From Acetobacter senegalensis (GTDB lineage: Bacteria; Pseudomonadota; Alphaproteobacteria; Acetobacterales; Acetobacteraceae): a stretch of 64,000 nt of DNA. Of the stretch, positions 16,752-26,049 are shown in pieces. Both the position numbers and the translations under genes were made by a program. Position 1 is the stretch's first letter; every line of letters begins with the position of its first letter. The notes below the pieces were generated by a model, which saw only the letters and a list, made by a program, of their open reading frames with translations, had not been told where the DNA came from and ran no database searches. Location: positions 1-64,000 of the forward strand of contig NZ_LHZU01000147.1 in assembly GCF_001580995.1 (NCBI RefSeq). Direction: 5' to 3'.

Positions 16752-17902
16752 GATGGCAACTCTTCTTTGGCGAGTTGCGCCATTTCTGACCGCAAATGCT
16801 TGATGGCAGGTGTCACGATTGCGACGAACTGGGCTTCCCGCATTCTCCTTTGCGGTGCTGCACTGCTTAGATACCCACGTGCCCCCTGATGCAACATCGC
16901 TGATTGCGCCGCACGCAAGGCAAGTTCAGATCCCTGCTCACGGGCATCAAGAATATTCAGAAAATAGTCTTTCCCCGGATTTTTTGGAATTTGCGCCAGT
17001 TTCAGAACGCGCTCTAGCAAATCATTCACTTCTGCTTGAACGGAATCGGGACGATCTTCCAGATACTGATTTACATGGCCCAGCGGCCCCTCAACAGCAC
17101 GCATACTGTCGATAGCCCCCTGAATGATCCCGACAGCCATGCCGCACTGAAGCAGGAGAAACGGAATTCTAATATGTTGCAGCAGGGCTCCCGCCGGGGC
17201 AGCGATAACGTCCCGATCAGGAATAAAATGGTTTTCCAGCCGAATACCCCAGGTGCTGGTTCCTTCCATGCCTGAAAAATGAGGACATTTGAAAAGCATA
17301 TCCGGTTTATCAAACCGAAGGAGAAAAAGCACTCTCTCAGTTTCATGAGCATTCAGGCTTGCAACGGCTCCGCAATACTGTCCAGGTGCAATATGACTAA
17401 CCCAAGGGAGTGTGCCACTTACGGTATATCCACCTGAAACAGGGGTGGCGTGTAGGGCAATTTTTTCAATTCCCGCCTGCGCCTTGATGGGGTTGGAAAG
17501 AGCTGTTCCGCCAAACTGTTCAGCCGCAAGATGTTGCCTGAGCAATGTGTCGTGCAATGCTGCTTCAGGCGCTGCAGCAAGATAAAGTGCACAGGCCATG
17601 TGGCACCACACAAGAAAGCCAGTTGAGCCGCATACACGCGATACTGAAGCTACTCCCTGGATAGCTTGGGCGAGATCCGGGTTTGCCCTGTTGGAGAAAG
17701 GAGAGAACAGCCCTGCATCTGCAAGGTCTTTTAGAATATCAAGCGGATAATAACCTTCCAGATCAATTTTGACCGCAAGTTCTGTCAGGCGATCAGTAGC
17801 AATCTGGTTAACTCTGCCCAGCACATCGTTCCCTTCTTTGCCAGCAAAGTGCGGTAATGAGGGGCGCATATCAGGTGATGACTTGGAGAGGTGCTGGGTC
17901 AT
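16748..17902 (-). CDS. Acyl-CoA dehydrogenase family flavoprotein (DszC/SfnB-like)
   Basis: A 384-residue flavoprotein with the acyl-CoA dehydrogenase fold: N-terminal helical domain ([17 protein letters not shown]), middle beta domain ([15 protein letters not shown]), C-terminal helices. In operons carrying sulfonate-type importers, such proteins (DszC, SfnB) often act as flavin-dependent oxygenases or dehydrogenases in sulfur scavenging rather than in fatty-acid oxidation. No obvious catalytic glutamate motif of beta-oxidation dehydrogenases was seen. It starts nine bases after the OsmC stop and overlaps the rubredoxin-reductase gene. Its function as an oxidase, dehydrogenase or oxygenase cannot be fixed from sequence alone. 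Confidence 0.87.
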   Translation of the reverse strand: MTQHLSKSSPDMRPSLPHFAGKEGNDVLGRVNQIATDRLTELAVKIDLEGYYPLDILKDLADAGLFSPFSNRANPDLAQAIQGVASVSRVCGSTGFLVWCHMACALYLAAAPEAALHDTLLRQHLAAEQFGGTALSNPIKAQAGIEKIALHATPVSGGYTVSGTLPWVSHIAPGQYCGAVASLNAHETERVLFLLRFDKPDMLFKCPHFSGMEGTSTWGIRLENHFIPDRDVIAAPAGALLQHIRIPFLLLQCGMAVGIIQGAIDSMRAVEGPLGHVNQYLEDRPDSVQAEVNDLLERVLKLAQIPKNPGKDYFLNILDAREQGSELALRAAQSAMLHQGARGYLSSAAPQRRMREAQFVAIVTPAIKHLRSEMAQLAKEELPS

Positions 17903-17911
17903 GATTATGGT

Positions 17912-18454
17912 TCAGTCGGTCAAGCTGACGGTCAGCGGGACCGGGTTGCGGAGTGTGTTGGCGACCGGTGAGAATGTATTGGCATGTGCGACAATCTCGT
18001 CGAGAACATCGCGTGGTGCATCTCCTTCTACGTTAACGCGGACGCGAACCTGCTTGAATCCCATTTCCTCAGGTTTACGGTCTGCGCCACCCGCGCCCCA
18101 GGCGGCTGTATTTCCAATGTCACCTTCCAGCCAGAGTTCAAGTTTGCTCAGCTTGACCTGGCGGTATGTTGCAACGGCAGTAATGCCGACTGCCAGACAC
18201 CCGCCGAGGGCCGAAAGTACGATTTCACCCGGGGCTGGCGCGGTGTTCTGGCCGAAGAGATGCAGGGGTTCATCAACTACAACCGGCGCGTGGTCTCCCA
18301 CATAACTGAGTGTCCGGTATTGTCCTTCGGTCACTGTATGAACCTTATTAGTCCCAAAATTATCAGGGTTCGCTTTGCCTTTTTCAGCAAATTTAAGAAG
18401 ACCATCCCGGTCAATCGGACGAAGATATGTGGTTACAGTTGATGTTTCAGGCAT
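17912..18454 (-). CDS. OsmC family protein with one cysteine
   Basis: A 180-residue OsmC-like protein. The first family cysteine is present in LSALGGCLAVGITAVA, but where the second normally lies (CPVSNTL-like) this protein reads FSPVANTLRN, with Ser instead of Cys. Classical OsmC/Ohr peroxidases need both cysteines, so this is unlikely to be an ordinary organic hydroperoxide reductase. It is first in the operon with the flavoenzyme, rubredoxin reductase and importer. The ATG at 18454, eight bases after a GGAG, is preferred to the ATG at 18466. A 14-bp inverted repeat overlaps its ribosome site region. A thiol-transfer or sulfur-handling role is possible. Confidence 0.9.
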   Translation of the reverse strand: MPETSTVTTYLRPIDRDGLLKFAEKGKANPDNFGTNKVHTVTEGQYRTLSYVGDHAPVVVDEPLHLFGQNTAPAPGEIVLSALGGCLAVGITAVATYRQVKLSKLELWLEGDIGNTAAWGAGGADRKPEEMGFKQVRVRVNVEGDAPRDVLDEIVAHANTFSPVANTLRNPVPLTVSLTD

Positions 18455-18462
18455 TTCCCACT

Positions 18463-18513
18463 CCATAAATAACGATTAAAAACGTTATTATCATTCAATA
18501 TCGTTATTTATGG
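18463..18513. promoter_or_regulatory. TetR-type operator between osmC operon and TetR gene
   Basis: CCATAAATAACGAT at 18463-18476 and its exact reverse complement ATCGTTATTTATGG at 18500-18513 are separated by 23 bases. The spacer holds a further AACGTT copy at 18481. The site lies between the divergent OsmC operon and the TetR gene and overlaps the OsmC leader, so binding would block both promoters. The TetR protein encoded at 18568 is the natural candidate. Confidence 0.6.
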
Positions 18514-18567
18514 GTATACCGGTCAGTCTATGTCGTCAACAACCAAATTGCGTGGTAGGAAAAGACC

Positions 18568-19212
18568 ATGGATCACACTCTTTCTCTTCTCCTGCCGACC
18601 TACGCGCCTGAAACAGAAGGTTCCGCTTCAAATCGGGATGCCGGGGATGCACTCGTCACGGCAGCTATCTGGCTGTTCTGCAGGAACGGCATAAAAAACA
18701 CTGGCGTCGAAAAAATCATTTCTCGCGCAGGTGTCTCAAAGATGACGCTTTACAACCGCTTTTCGACCAAAGAAGGATTGGTTGCAGCCGCCGTGGAGAA
18801 GGAAGCTCAACAGTGGAGAGATTGGCTTTTTTCATATGTAAATGGCGGAGAGGCTGATCCGCACTATGGGCGGATACCGTTGGTTTTTACGGCTTTGTTC
18901 GAGTGGTTTTCACGGAAGGACTATTTCGGTTGCCTGATCATGAAAGCAGCCATTGAATTTGAAGGAGAGTCCCCAGAAATCACGCGGATATTTAATGCGC
19001 ATAAAACAGCAATGAATGGGTTTCTGGTCGATTTATGTGAGGATGTAGGTTTAAGAGAAAGTAATGTCCTTGCATCTATGTTAATGACCCTCATAGATGG
19101 AAGCATTATTAAGTCTCTTCTTGCAAAAGATCCGAGGTTCGGTTTGGAGGCAGGAGCAATGGCAAAAATCATACTTGATTCATTTTTGATTGCGCCAATA
19201 TCCACTGAATGA
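18568..19212 (+). CDS. TetR/AcrR family transcriptional regulator
   Basis: A 214-residue regulator with an N-terminal helix-turn-helix of the TetR type at about residues 28-70 (AAIWLFCRNGIKNTGVEKII, AGVSKMTLYNRFSTKEGL). The C-terminal half is a ligand-binding helical domain with no known ligand. It is divergent from the OsmC-flavoenzyme-importer operon, and a perfect 14-bp inverted repeat sits between them, so repression of that operon and of its own gene is likely. The ribosome site TAGGAAAAGACC precedes the ATG. The 3' end overlaps the convergent LysR gene by 44 bases. Confidence 0.92.
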   Translation: MDHTLSLLLPTYAPETEGSASNRDAGDALVTAAIWLFCRNGIKNTGVEKIISRAGVSKMTLYNRFSTKEGLVAAAVEKEAQQWRDWLFSYVNGGEADPHYGRIPLVFTALFEWFSRKDYFGCLIMKAAIEFEGESPEITRIFNAHKTAMNGFLVDLCEDVGLRESNVLASMLMTLIDGSIIKSLLAKDPRFGLEAGAMAKIILDSFLIAPISTE

Positions 19213-20098
19213 AACTGTCAATATGTCTTTTCTTGTTCAGGGAGGAAGAAAGAAAATAACCTCGTCTGCTTTTTATTGGCTTATTATTCAAAACAATAAC
19301 CTGATCTGTTTTTACTAAATCATCAATCAGAGGCCTCCAGCCCAGCGCAATGCCTTGGTTCTGTAAAACTGCTTGAAGTAAGAGTGGGTAATTTCCAAAG
19401 AAAAGGCCATTCTTTGAATATGACTTTAAAGAGCATGATGCATCGACCGCTTGAAACCAGTCTGCCCAGGTAAACCACTGGTGGTCAGGGCCGCTTAAAT
19501 GTAAAAGCTTTGCCTCAAGCAGATCGTGTGGATGGTTAAAGGGGCCGGCTACCTTCAAATATACCGCACTGCAGATAGGAACAATTTCTTCCTGAAATAG
19601 GCAGATAGTCGATATATCGTGTGTTTGCGGCTTTTCCCCGAAAAGAATGGAAACATCATGCTGGGTGTTTCGATGGTCTATCCTGGCATCTCGTCTAGCT
19701 TGTGTTGTCAGGAGGCTGACATCAATTTCTGGATGTTTTTCTTCAAAGTCTGACAAACGGGGCAAAAGCCAGTTTGCTGCAAATCCGTAATCGGTCAGAA
19801 TTGTTAGTGTTTCACGAGAACTGCTGCCGTGAATTATTTCCATGGTGCCATATAACTGAGTCAGCACATCAGTTGTCGTTGTATGTAACATTTGGCCATA
19901 GCGGGTGGCTGAAACGCCCCTATGGCGCCGCTCAAACAAGACAACTCCTAAAAGCTTTTCCAGTTGCGCAACCTGCTGGCTGACTGCGGGTTGGGTCATG
20001 CCAAGCTCAAGTGCCGCCGTGCTGAAGCTGCCACATCGACCGACAGTCTCAATCAGGCGGAGTGAGCGTAACAGATAGTCTGCTTGATTCGGTGTCAT
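19169..20098 (-). CDS. LysR family transcriptional regulator
   Basis: A 309-residue LysR regulator: helix-turn-helix near residues 15-45 (GSFSTAALELGMTQPAVSQQVAQLEKLLG) and a C-terminal substrate-binding domain. It is divergent from the choline-sulfatase gene, 119 bases away, and probably controls it together with the receptor and MFS genes. It overlaps the TetR gene tail to tail. In the GcvA-like manner (motif RRHRGVSATRYG after the HTH), it could act as activator or repressor. Confidence 0.92.
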   Translation of the reverse strand: MTPNQADYLLRSLRLIETVGRCGSFSTAALELGMTQPAVSQQVAQLEKLLGVVLFERRHRGVSATRYGQMLHTTTTDVLTQLYGTMEIIHGSSSRETLTILTDYGFAANWLLPRLSDFEEKHPEIDVSLLTTQARRDARIDHRNTQHDVSILFGEKPQTHDISTICLFQEEIVPICSAVYLKVAGPFNHPHDLLEAKLLHLSGPDHQWFTWADWFQAVDASCSLKSYSKNGLFFGNYPLLLQAVLQNQGIALGWRPLIDDLVKTDQVIVLNNKPIKSRRGYFLSSSLNKKRHIDSFIQWILAQSKMNQV

Positions 20099-20217
20099 AA
20101 GGCGTGCTTATACAACATATATAAACGTAGATACATCAAAAATAACGCAATTAATGGTTTATTTTTATCAATTAAAACTATTTTAAATAGTGAAAAATGA
20201 TAACGGAAAGAGAGACA
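20099..20217. promoter_or_regulatory. Divergent LysR/sulfatase promoter region
   Basis: An AT-rich 119-base interval. TTATA at 20108-20112 and TATAA at 20120-20124 form a small inverted repeat with a seven-base spacer, a T-N11-A type arrangement as bound by LysR proteins. The rest is A/T tracts without a clear -35/-10 pair. Confidence 0.35.
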
Positions 20218-21747
20218 GTGACACAAAGCGTTCCGCTGAATTTTCTGGTTGTGGTGGCAGACCAGCTCACGGCCCTTGCGTTGCCTGCCTACCTTGGCGG
20301 ACGCGACCCTTCACCTGCAAACGTGCCAAACCTGAACCGTTTGGCAGAACGTGGTACCGTTTTTACCAATGCGTATACGGTTAGCCCTTTGTGCGGGCCT
20401 TCTCGTGGTGCGTTCATGACCGGCCTTATGCCCTCTAAAAGCGGTATTATGGATAATGGCAGTGAATGGCATTCAGACATTCCAACGTTCGGCCACAGGC
20501 TGCGAAATGCCGGATATCAAACCATTCTTGCAGGAAAGATGCATTTTGTCGGCGCGGATCAACTTCATGGTTTTGAAGAACGGCTGACAACGGATATTTA
20601 CCCGTCAGATTTTACCTGGGTGCCAGACTGGCAGAACAAAGAAGACCGGCCAGACTGGTACCATTCCATGGATTCCGTTCTGAATGCCGGACCAGTGCTG
20701 CGGAGCAACCAGATTGATTTTGATGAAGAAGTTGCTTTTGCGTCGCGGCGGAAGTTGTTCGACCTGGCTCGGCAGAGAGACGACAAACGACCGTTTTGCA
20801 TGGTTGTGTCTTTTACTCATCCGCACGACCCATTCAATATTACACCGGAATGGTGGGATTTGTATGCAGAAAGCGATATCCCTCTGCCTCGGGTTCCAGA
20901 TTCAGTAGAAAAACATCCCGCCGAAGAGCGTATTCGTGCGGCATGCGGAATTGATGTACAACGTCCTTCCGACGCCGATATTCTGCGTGCAAAGCGTGCT
21001 TACTATGGCGCTATTTCTTACATTGATCATCAGCTGGGGCAACTGGTCGATGTATTGCGCCAAACAGGCTTGGACAAAACCACCGCCATCATTTTCACCA
21101 GTGATCATGGTGAAATGCTTGGTGAGCATGGGCAGTGGTATAAAATGTCCTTTCGAGAAGGGGCCAGCCGCATCCCGCTTCTTGTCGTTCTCCCGGAAGG
21201 GACGTCACGGCATGTCGATCAGGCTGTTTGTCTGGCTGATGTGGGCGAGACAGTCTGCGGGCTGGCCGGTGCGCCGTCAGCCCCAGGAGTAACAGGCAGA
21301 GATTTAACGCCCCTTCTTAAAGGCGAGAAGGCTTGGGCGGATGAAGTGTTCGGTGAATATCTTGGAGAAGGGACATTTGAGCCAACTGTCATGATCCGTC
21401 GTGGCAAATGGAAATTTCTCTATACGCCGCACGACCCTGATCAATTATATGATCTGGTGGATGATCCAGATGAAGTAAGCAATCTTGCACATCTTCCTGC
21501 TTATCAGGACAAGGTAAAGGCTTTTCAGGCCGAAGCTCTTCAACGGTGGAATTTTGATCAGCTTCGTCAAACTGTAGTGCTAAGTCAGCAAAGGCGGGCG
21601 CTTGTAAAACGTGCCTTGGCGACAGGCCGCTGTACGGCGTGGGATTATCAGCCCCCGGCTAACGCACATCGTGCCTATATCCGCCATCATAAACCTTTGG
21701 AACAGCTTGAAGCAGAAGCCCGGCTGTTACCACAGGGTATTGGGTAA
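20218..21747 (+). CDS. betC: Choline-sulfatase (type I sulfatase)
   Basis: A sulfatase of about 509 residues. The formylglycine motif CGPSRG (C at about residue 59) sets the catalytic residue, which a maturase must convert. Upstream ADQLTAL supplies metal ligands, and HTHPHDP-like FTHPHDPF and TSDHGEMLGEHGQW complete the active site. The C-terminal part TAWDYQPP is typical of choline-sulfatases. I prefer the GTG at 20218, which follows GGAAAGAGAG, over the in-frame ATG at 20197, which lacks a ribosome site. It would hydrolyse choline-O-sulfate (or a related ester) to sulfate; no betA/betB follow. It heads an apparent operon with a TonB receptor and an MFS gene. Confidence 0.92.
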   Translation: MTQSVPLNFLVVVADQLTALALPAYLGGRDPSPANVPNLNRLAERGTVFTNAYTVSPLCGPSRGAFMTGLMPSKSGIMDNGSEWHSDIPTFGHRLRNAGYQTILAGKMHFVGADQLHGFEERLTTDIYPSDFTWVPDWQNKEDRPDWYHSMDSVLNAGPVLRSNQIDFDEEVAFASRRKLFDLARQRDDKRPFCMVVSFTHPHDPFNITPEWWDLYAESDIPLPRVPDSVEKHPAEERIRAACGIDVQRPSDADILRAKRAYYGAISYIDHQLGQLVDVLRQTGLDKTTAIIFTSDHGEMLGEHGQWYKMSFREGASRIPLLVVLPEGTSRHVDQAVCLADVGETVCGLAGAPSAPGVTGRDLTPLLKGEKAWADEVFGEYLGEGTFEPTVMIRRGKWKFLYTPHDPDQLYDLVDDPDEVSNLAHLPAYQDKVKAFQAEALQRWNFDQLRQTVVLSQQRRALVKRALATGRCTAWDYQPPANAHRAYIRHHKPLEQLEAEARLLPQGIG

Positions 21748-21754
21748 TATCACC

Positions 21755-24148
21755 ATGATATTCTATCGCCTTCCTTATCGCGCCTCCTTCGCGTTTGTCA
21801 TCTCTTTGGGAGCAACATGCGCTGCGTATGGCGCAGAAACAGAGCCTCATCCGATTTTTGTCGCTTCCAGCGGGAATGTGCAAAAGAAGAGTAGTCAGAA
21901 AGATGATACTCGTGTTGCGGCCCAACGAAAGAAATCGTCAACTTTGGAGGAAGTTACAGTACGTTCCAACAGAAGAACGCAACAGGTTGCCAATACACCA
22001 GCCTCTGTTGTGGCCCTGACAGGCAAGACACTTCAGACAACAGGTGTGCGGGATGCACTTTCGTTGGCGCGTGATATTCCTGGGTTGATGGCAGAAAGCA
22101 CATCTGGTTCGACAAACCCGCGTTATCGCCTGCGTGGTATTGGTACAAATGATTTTTCAGCCAACATGACAACAGCCGTTGGTGTTTCTGAAGATGAAGT
22201 GTTTCTAGATAGCGGTGCATCTCAAGGAACGCCAATTTATGACCTTGACCATGTAGAGGTTTTTCGTGGTCCGCAAGGAACCTTGCAGGGCAAGAACACA
22301 ACTGCTGGAATGGTTTCTTATTATACCAAAAAACCAACCAATGCTTTGGATGGTTATGTACGTGGTACTGCCGGCAATTATGGTCTGTGGGGCGAAGAGG
22401 GGGCCATTGGCGGCCCAATTATAAAAGATAAACTGATGGCCCGTTTCGCCATAGTGAATAGACGTATGGATGGTCAGTATTATAATGGTACGCATAAAAA
22501 CCCGACGGGTGGTTATCAATATTATGATATGCGTGGGCAGATCCTTGCAAAGCCAGTTGATAATTTCTCCATTCTGATCAAGGCCCATCTTGGGCGGAAC
22601 AGAACGGAAGTGCCTATTGATCATGTCGGGCTGCTGGAGGGGGGAACAGATGCGCAAGGGTACGCTCAAGCCTCCCGACGAAATATCCAAAATAATGGGC
22701 GTACGGATGCGACAACCCGGCGGGCAGGGCTTTCTGTCAATGCGCGTTATGAGTTTGAAAGCGGTTGGAGCCTGAGCAATATTTTCGCGCTGGAATGGAA
22801 CCATTTCAACGTTTTCTCAGATGATGATGCCAGCCCGGCTTCCGTTGATTATCAGGAAAATATTGGTGGTGTAGCGCGTGTTTTGAGTAATGAAATTCGT
22901 GTCGCGTCTCCACAAAACAGGAAAATACGCTATATTGGAGGTGTTTATTATCTGCGGAATATGACGCAATCTTCCAGCCAGCAGCCTCTTTATAGCCCGA
23001 TTGACTTTGGTGTGAATGGCAACGCATCCAGCTTTAATATCAATACGCAGGATGCCGCGGTTTTTTCGGCTTTGTCCTTTGATCTGACACGTCGCCTCAC
23101 GCTTGATATTGGGGGCCGCTTTACGTCTGAAACCCGCACTGCCAATGGTGAAGCGTGGGCTTACAATACGTTGAGCTCAAACCCCTATTATACGGGAAAT
23201 CGGGCACTTACCTATATTAATACCAACACAGGCACATTTATTGACCCAGCTACAGGCCAGAGTCTTAGCGGTCCACCCCTGAAGAAAACGTTTAACCGAG
23301 ACAGCGAAGATGCAAGCCTGAAATATCGTTTTGCGCATGGTGTTATTGGCTATCTACGTTATGCGCGTGGTTTTCGTACGGGTAATTACAATACATATGT
23401 TGCAACGGCATCAGACTTCAGTCTGTATAACCCCGAAGTGCTGACTGATTACGAAGGGGGGATAAAGGCCCGGCTATGGCAGGGCAAGGCTCAGCTTAAT
23501 CTTTCCGGTTTTCATTATGATTACAACAACATGCAGGTTACAATTCTGCAGAATACCGGTACGCACACAACAAACGCTGCGCGCGCTGTTTCCAATGGTT
23601 TTGAATTTGAAGGGCAGGTGCGCCCGGTTGAAAACCTGTTTGGCTCTTTCGGTGTGTCCTACCAGGATGCGCATTATACCAATTTCCGGAATGCGAGCGC
23701 GCCGACACCTTTCAATGGTGGGAACCCTGTCAATCTGTCCGGGCAGCCGTTGGAACGTGCGCCTCATGTCACGACCAATTTCTTGTTGAGTTATAAAATT
23801 CCCGTATCCTTTGGTGATTTCACAATCCAGACTGACTGGCGTTATACAAGCCGTTATCGTTTCCAGGCCTGGTCTGATGTGCATCCCTCAACACCAGCCG
23901 CTTTTCTTGCTTCACCTCAAACACTGGCGTTAGTGCGGAAAGCCTTTTCCCAAAAGCCTGTTATTACCGGGAATGTAAGATTTGCCTGGCATTCCGTTGA
24001 TGAAAAAACAGAAGTCGCCGTCTGGCTGCACAATATTACAAACCAGATGACTTATACAAACGCGTTTGGTGAGTTCTTCAACCGTAATATCAGCCGCTAC
24101 CCGGGTGATTTGCGCTCCTTTGGCTTTGAAGTCATGCGGTCCCTGTAA
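21755..24148 (+). CDS. TonB-dependent receptor, sulfatase-linked
   Basis: A 797-residue outer-membrane receptor with no STN domain. A signal peptide (MIFYRLPYRASFAFVISL, ending near AYGAE) is followed by a TonB box region LEEVTVRSN, then a plug with TPASVVALTGK and RYRLRGIGTND, and a barrel ending LRSFGFEVMRSL. The start at 21755 lies seven bases after the sulfatase stop; the frame runs in from 21611 but those codons belong to the sulfatase. Linkage to choline-sulfatase and a transporter suggests that it imports a sulfate ester or another sulfur source, not iron. The final residue is Leu rather than Phe, a small departure from the barrel rule. Confidence 0.92.
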   Translation: MIFYRLPYRASFAFVISLGATCAAYGAETEPHPIFVASSGNVQKKSSQKDDTRVAAQRKKSSTLEEVTVRSNRRTQQVANTPASVVALTGKTLQTTGVRDALSLARDIPGLMAESTSGSTNPRYRLRGIGTNDFSANMTTAVGVSEDEVFLDSGASQGTPIYDLDHVEVFRGPQGTLQGKNTTAGMVSYYTKKPTNALDGYVRGTAGNYGLWGEEGAIGGPIIKDKLMARFAIVNRRMDGQYYNGTHKNPTGGYQYYDMRGQILAKPVDNFSILIKAHLGRNRTEVPIDHVGLLEGGTDAQGYAQASRRNIQNNGRTDATTRRAGLSVNARYEFESGWSLSNIFALEWNHFNVFSDDDASPASVDYQENIGGVARVLSNEIRVASPQNRKIRYIGGVYYLRNMTQSSSQQPLYSPIDFGVNGNASSFNINTQDAAVFSALSFDLTRRLTLDIGGRFTSETRTANGEAWAYNTLSSNPYYTGNRALTYINTNTGTFIDPATGQSLSGPPLKKTFNRDSEDASLKYRFAHGVIGYLRYARGFRTGNYNTYVATASDFSLYNPEVLTDYEGGIKARLWQGKAQLNLSGFHYDYNNMQVTILQNTGTHTTNAARAVSNGFEFEGQVRPVENLFGSFGVSYQDAHYTNFRNASAPTPFNGGNPVNLSGQPLERAPHVTTNFLLSYKIPVSFGDFTIQTDWRYTSRYRFQAWSDVHPSTPAAFLASPQTLALVRKAFSQKPVITGNVRFAWHSVDEKTEVAVWLHNITNQMTYTNAFGEFFNRNISRYPGDLRSFGFEVMRSL

Positions 24149-25293
24149 TGGCTTTGGGGGAAACACGTAAAATTGGCTTCATAACCTTGGCTGCTATCAG
24201 TGCGGCAGACTGTGCCGCGCATAGTATGAACTCATTAGGTCCATTCGCGGTAGGGGAGTTGATAAAAAGTGGCCAACTGACTACGGCACAGGCTGGTTTG
24301 TGGAGCAGCGTAGAAATGCTTTCATATGCTGCTGCCATGACAGGCATTGCGTCCCACGTGCATCGTGTGCGTTTGCGCTTGCTCGCCCTTATCGCTGCGT
24401 GCTGTGTTATTGCAGCACAAGCTGGCTCTGCTTACGTGCATGTGCTCTGGGGGCTGCTGGGTTTACGTATTTTGTCAGGGTGTGGGCTTGGTGCGCTGAA
24501 TGCAGTCGTCAATATTGGTGCCAGCCGGCTGGGCCAGCCTGTTTTTGTGCTCTCCTTTGTTATGGTTGTACAGACCATTGTTTTTTCTGCATCCAGCCTT
24601 TTTCTGCCTTATATTGGCGATGCCACAGGGCAGCAGGGTATTTTCTTAACATTGGCACTTATTGTTTTTGCTCTGGTGCCTCTTATGAGGTTACTGCCAG
24701 ATACGGCGAGCGAACCTCAGAAACGATTGCAAGATCATCATCCGATGTCCGGGCAGGCTTTTGCCGCCTTGCTTGCCGTTCTGTGTTACACTGGCGGCAG
24801 CCTTGCGGTCTGGCCATTTACCGAACGAATTGCAGTATCAGTCGGGCTGACGCCTATGTCATTTGGCTCGTTATCGGCTTTTGCCAACATATTTGGTTTA
24901 TGTATCTGCCTTGTGGGTGTCCGGTTGAGCCAGAATAGGGCAAGCATGCGCTTGCTGAGTCCTGCAATTATTCTGACAGGAGTGATCTGTATTCTTCAGG
25001 CATGGCCTCCGTCTGGGGTACTTTTCAAAACAGCATTTTCGTTAAACTATGGTTTGTGGTTCTTTATCTATCCGGGTTTGGTCGGTCTGACTTGTCTGGT
25101 TGACCCATCGGGGAAGTTGGCTGCTCGTTCCGGCGGTGCCTGGATGCTTTCTCAGGCGGGTACTACATTGCTTGCTGGCTGTGCAGGTAATAGCGGACAT
25201 TATATGTGGGTCGGCTTTCTGAGCTTTTTGTTGTGTCTTATATCAGCCGTCTGTGTCGTTTTTATTAAGCCACACAAGATGGTGGCTCCATAG
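24148..25293 (+). CDS. MFS transporter, sulfatase-linked
   Basis: A 381-residue membrane protein with about 12 predicted helices and major-facilitator style loops (HRVRLRLLALIAAC after helix 2; GLRILSGCGLGALNA in helix 4). Its ATG shares one base with the receptor stop, so sulfatase, receptor and this gene are one unit. It probably moves the sulfate ester across the inner membrane, or exports choline or another product. It does not closely recall a named subfamily. No terminator is visible after it. Confidence 0.88.
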   Translation: MALGETRKIGFITLAAISAADCAAHSMNSLGPFAVGELIKSGQLTTAQAGLWSSVEMLSYAAAMTGIASHVHRVRLRLLALIAACCVIAAQAGSAYVHVLWGLLGLRILSGCGLGALNAVVNIGASRLGQPVFVLSFVMVVQTIVFSASSLFLPYIGDATGQQGIFLTLALIVFALVPLMRLLPDTASEPQKRLQDHHPMSGQAFAALLAVLCYTGGSLAVWPFTERIAVSVGLTPMSFGSLSAFANIFGLCICLVGVRLSQNRASMRLLSPAIILTGVICILQAWPPSGVLFKTAFSLNYGLWFFIYPGLVGLTCLVDPSGKLAARSGGAWMLSQAGTTLLAGCAGNSGHYMWVGFLSFLLCLISAVCVVFIKPHKMVAP

Positions 25294-26049
25294 CTGTTAT
25301 GTTCGATGTGTTTTTGGTCGGGAGGCCGTGACGAACATATTTTGTGTTCTGATTATAGAGTAACTGTCTGACTATGGCGTCAGAGGAGCACAAAATAAGG
25401 CCACCTTGGTGCCCTGTGTCGATGGAGGCGTTCCTTCCGCGATGACTATGAGAGCCGTAGCGATAAATCCGGGCCAAAGTGGTTTTCAGAGCATGATCCG
25501 GCTCTCCACGGCGACTGGAGGACGATTGCCTCAGGCGTCATTTTTTCAATCAGTTCTATTCGACTGATCATTGTGTTCGGGTCGGTGGCGGCGAGCCCGA
25601 CGAAGATCGGCCTATTCGGTAGGTAGCTTTTGCGATCGTGACAAAACACCTTCCAATGGTGACGATCACCAGTTGGAGGGGGCAAAAAGCCTTAATTCTG
25701 GCTTTTCTGCCGATAGGGATAGTCAGGAGTTTAGCCGCTATCTGGGAGCGAAAAGGGAGGGGAGAGCCCTATAGGGCAGGTGGCCGAGACGTGTTGTAAT
25801 ATGAAAACGCGGATGGAGCCTTTCGACAGACTGCTCTTGATTGGATATCGCTTCATTAAGTAATAGGTCTTCATCCAAGGGCTGAACGAAGCGGGTGTCT
25901 TAGGCTCTTTCGTCTCTCTCAGTACCGGAAAATTGAAATGACAAATGCTAGCGTAGCTGGGATCAGTCAGGCCTTAAAGTGAAGCGAGCGATAGCTGGTT
26001 TGTGTGGCTACGCTTCAGATCGATACACCTCTATGACGTTGGGATTGCG
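25294..26049. other. Long intergenic region before acnB
   Basis: About 750 bases without a supported gene. Short open frames on both strands show no recognisable domain. The last part, roughly 25790-26049, probably carries the aconitase promoter and leader, but no clear -35/-10 pair or riboswitch fold was identified. Decayed insertion-sequence DNA is possible in the first half. Confidence 0.5.

Noticed and set aside
25265-25685. Two minus-strand frames of 70 and 79 codons before acnB
   Set aside because: No recognisable domain, no ribosome site, and no conservation can be judged here.
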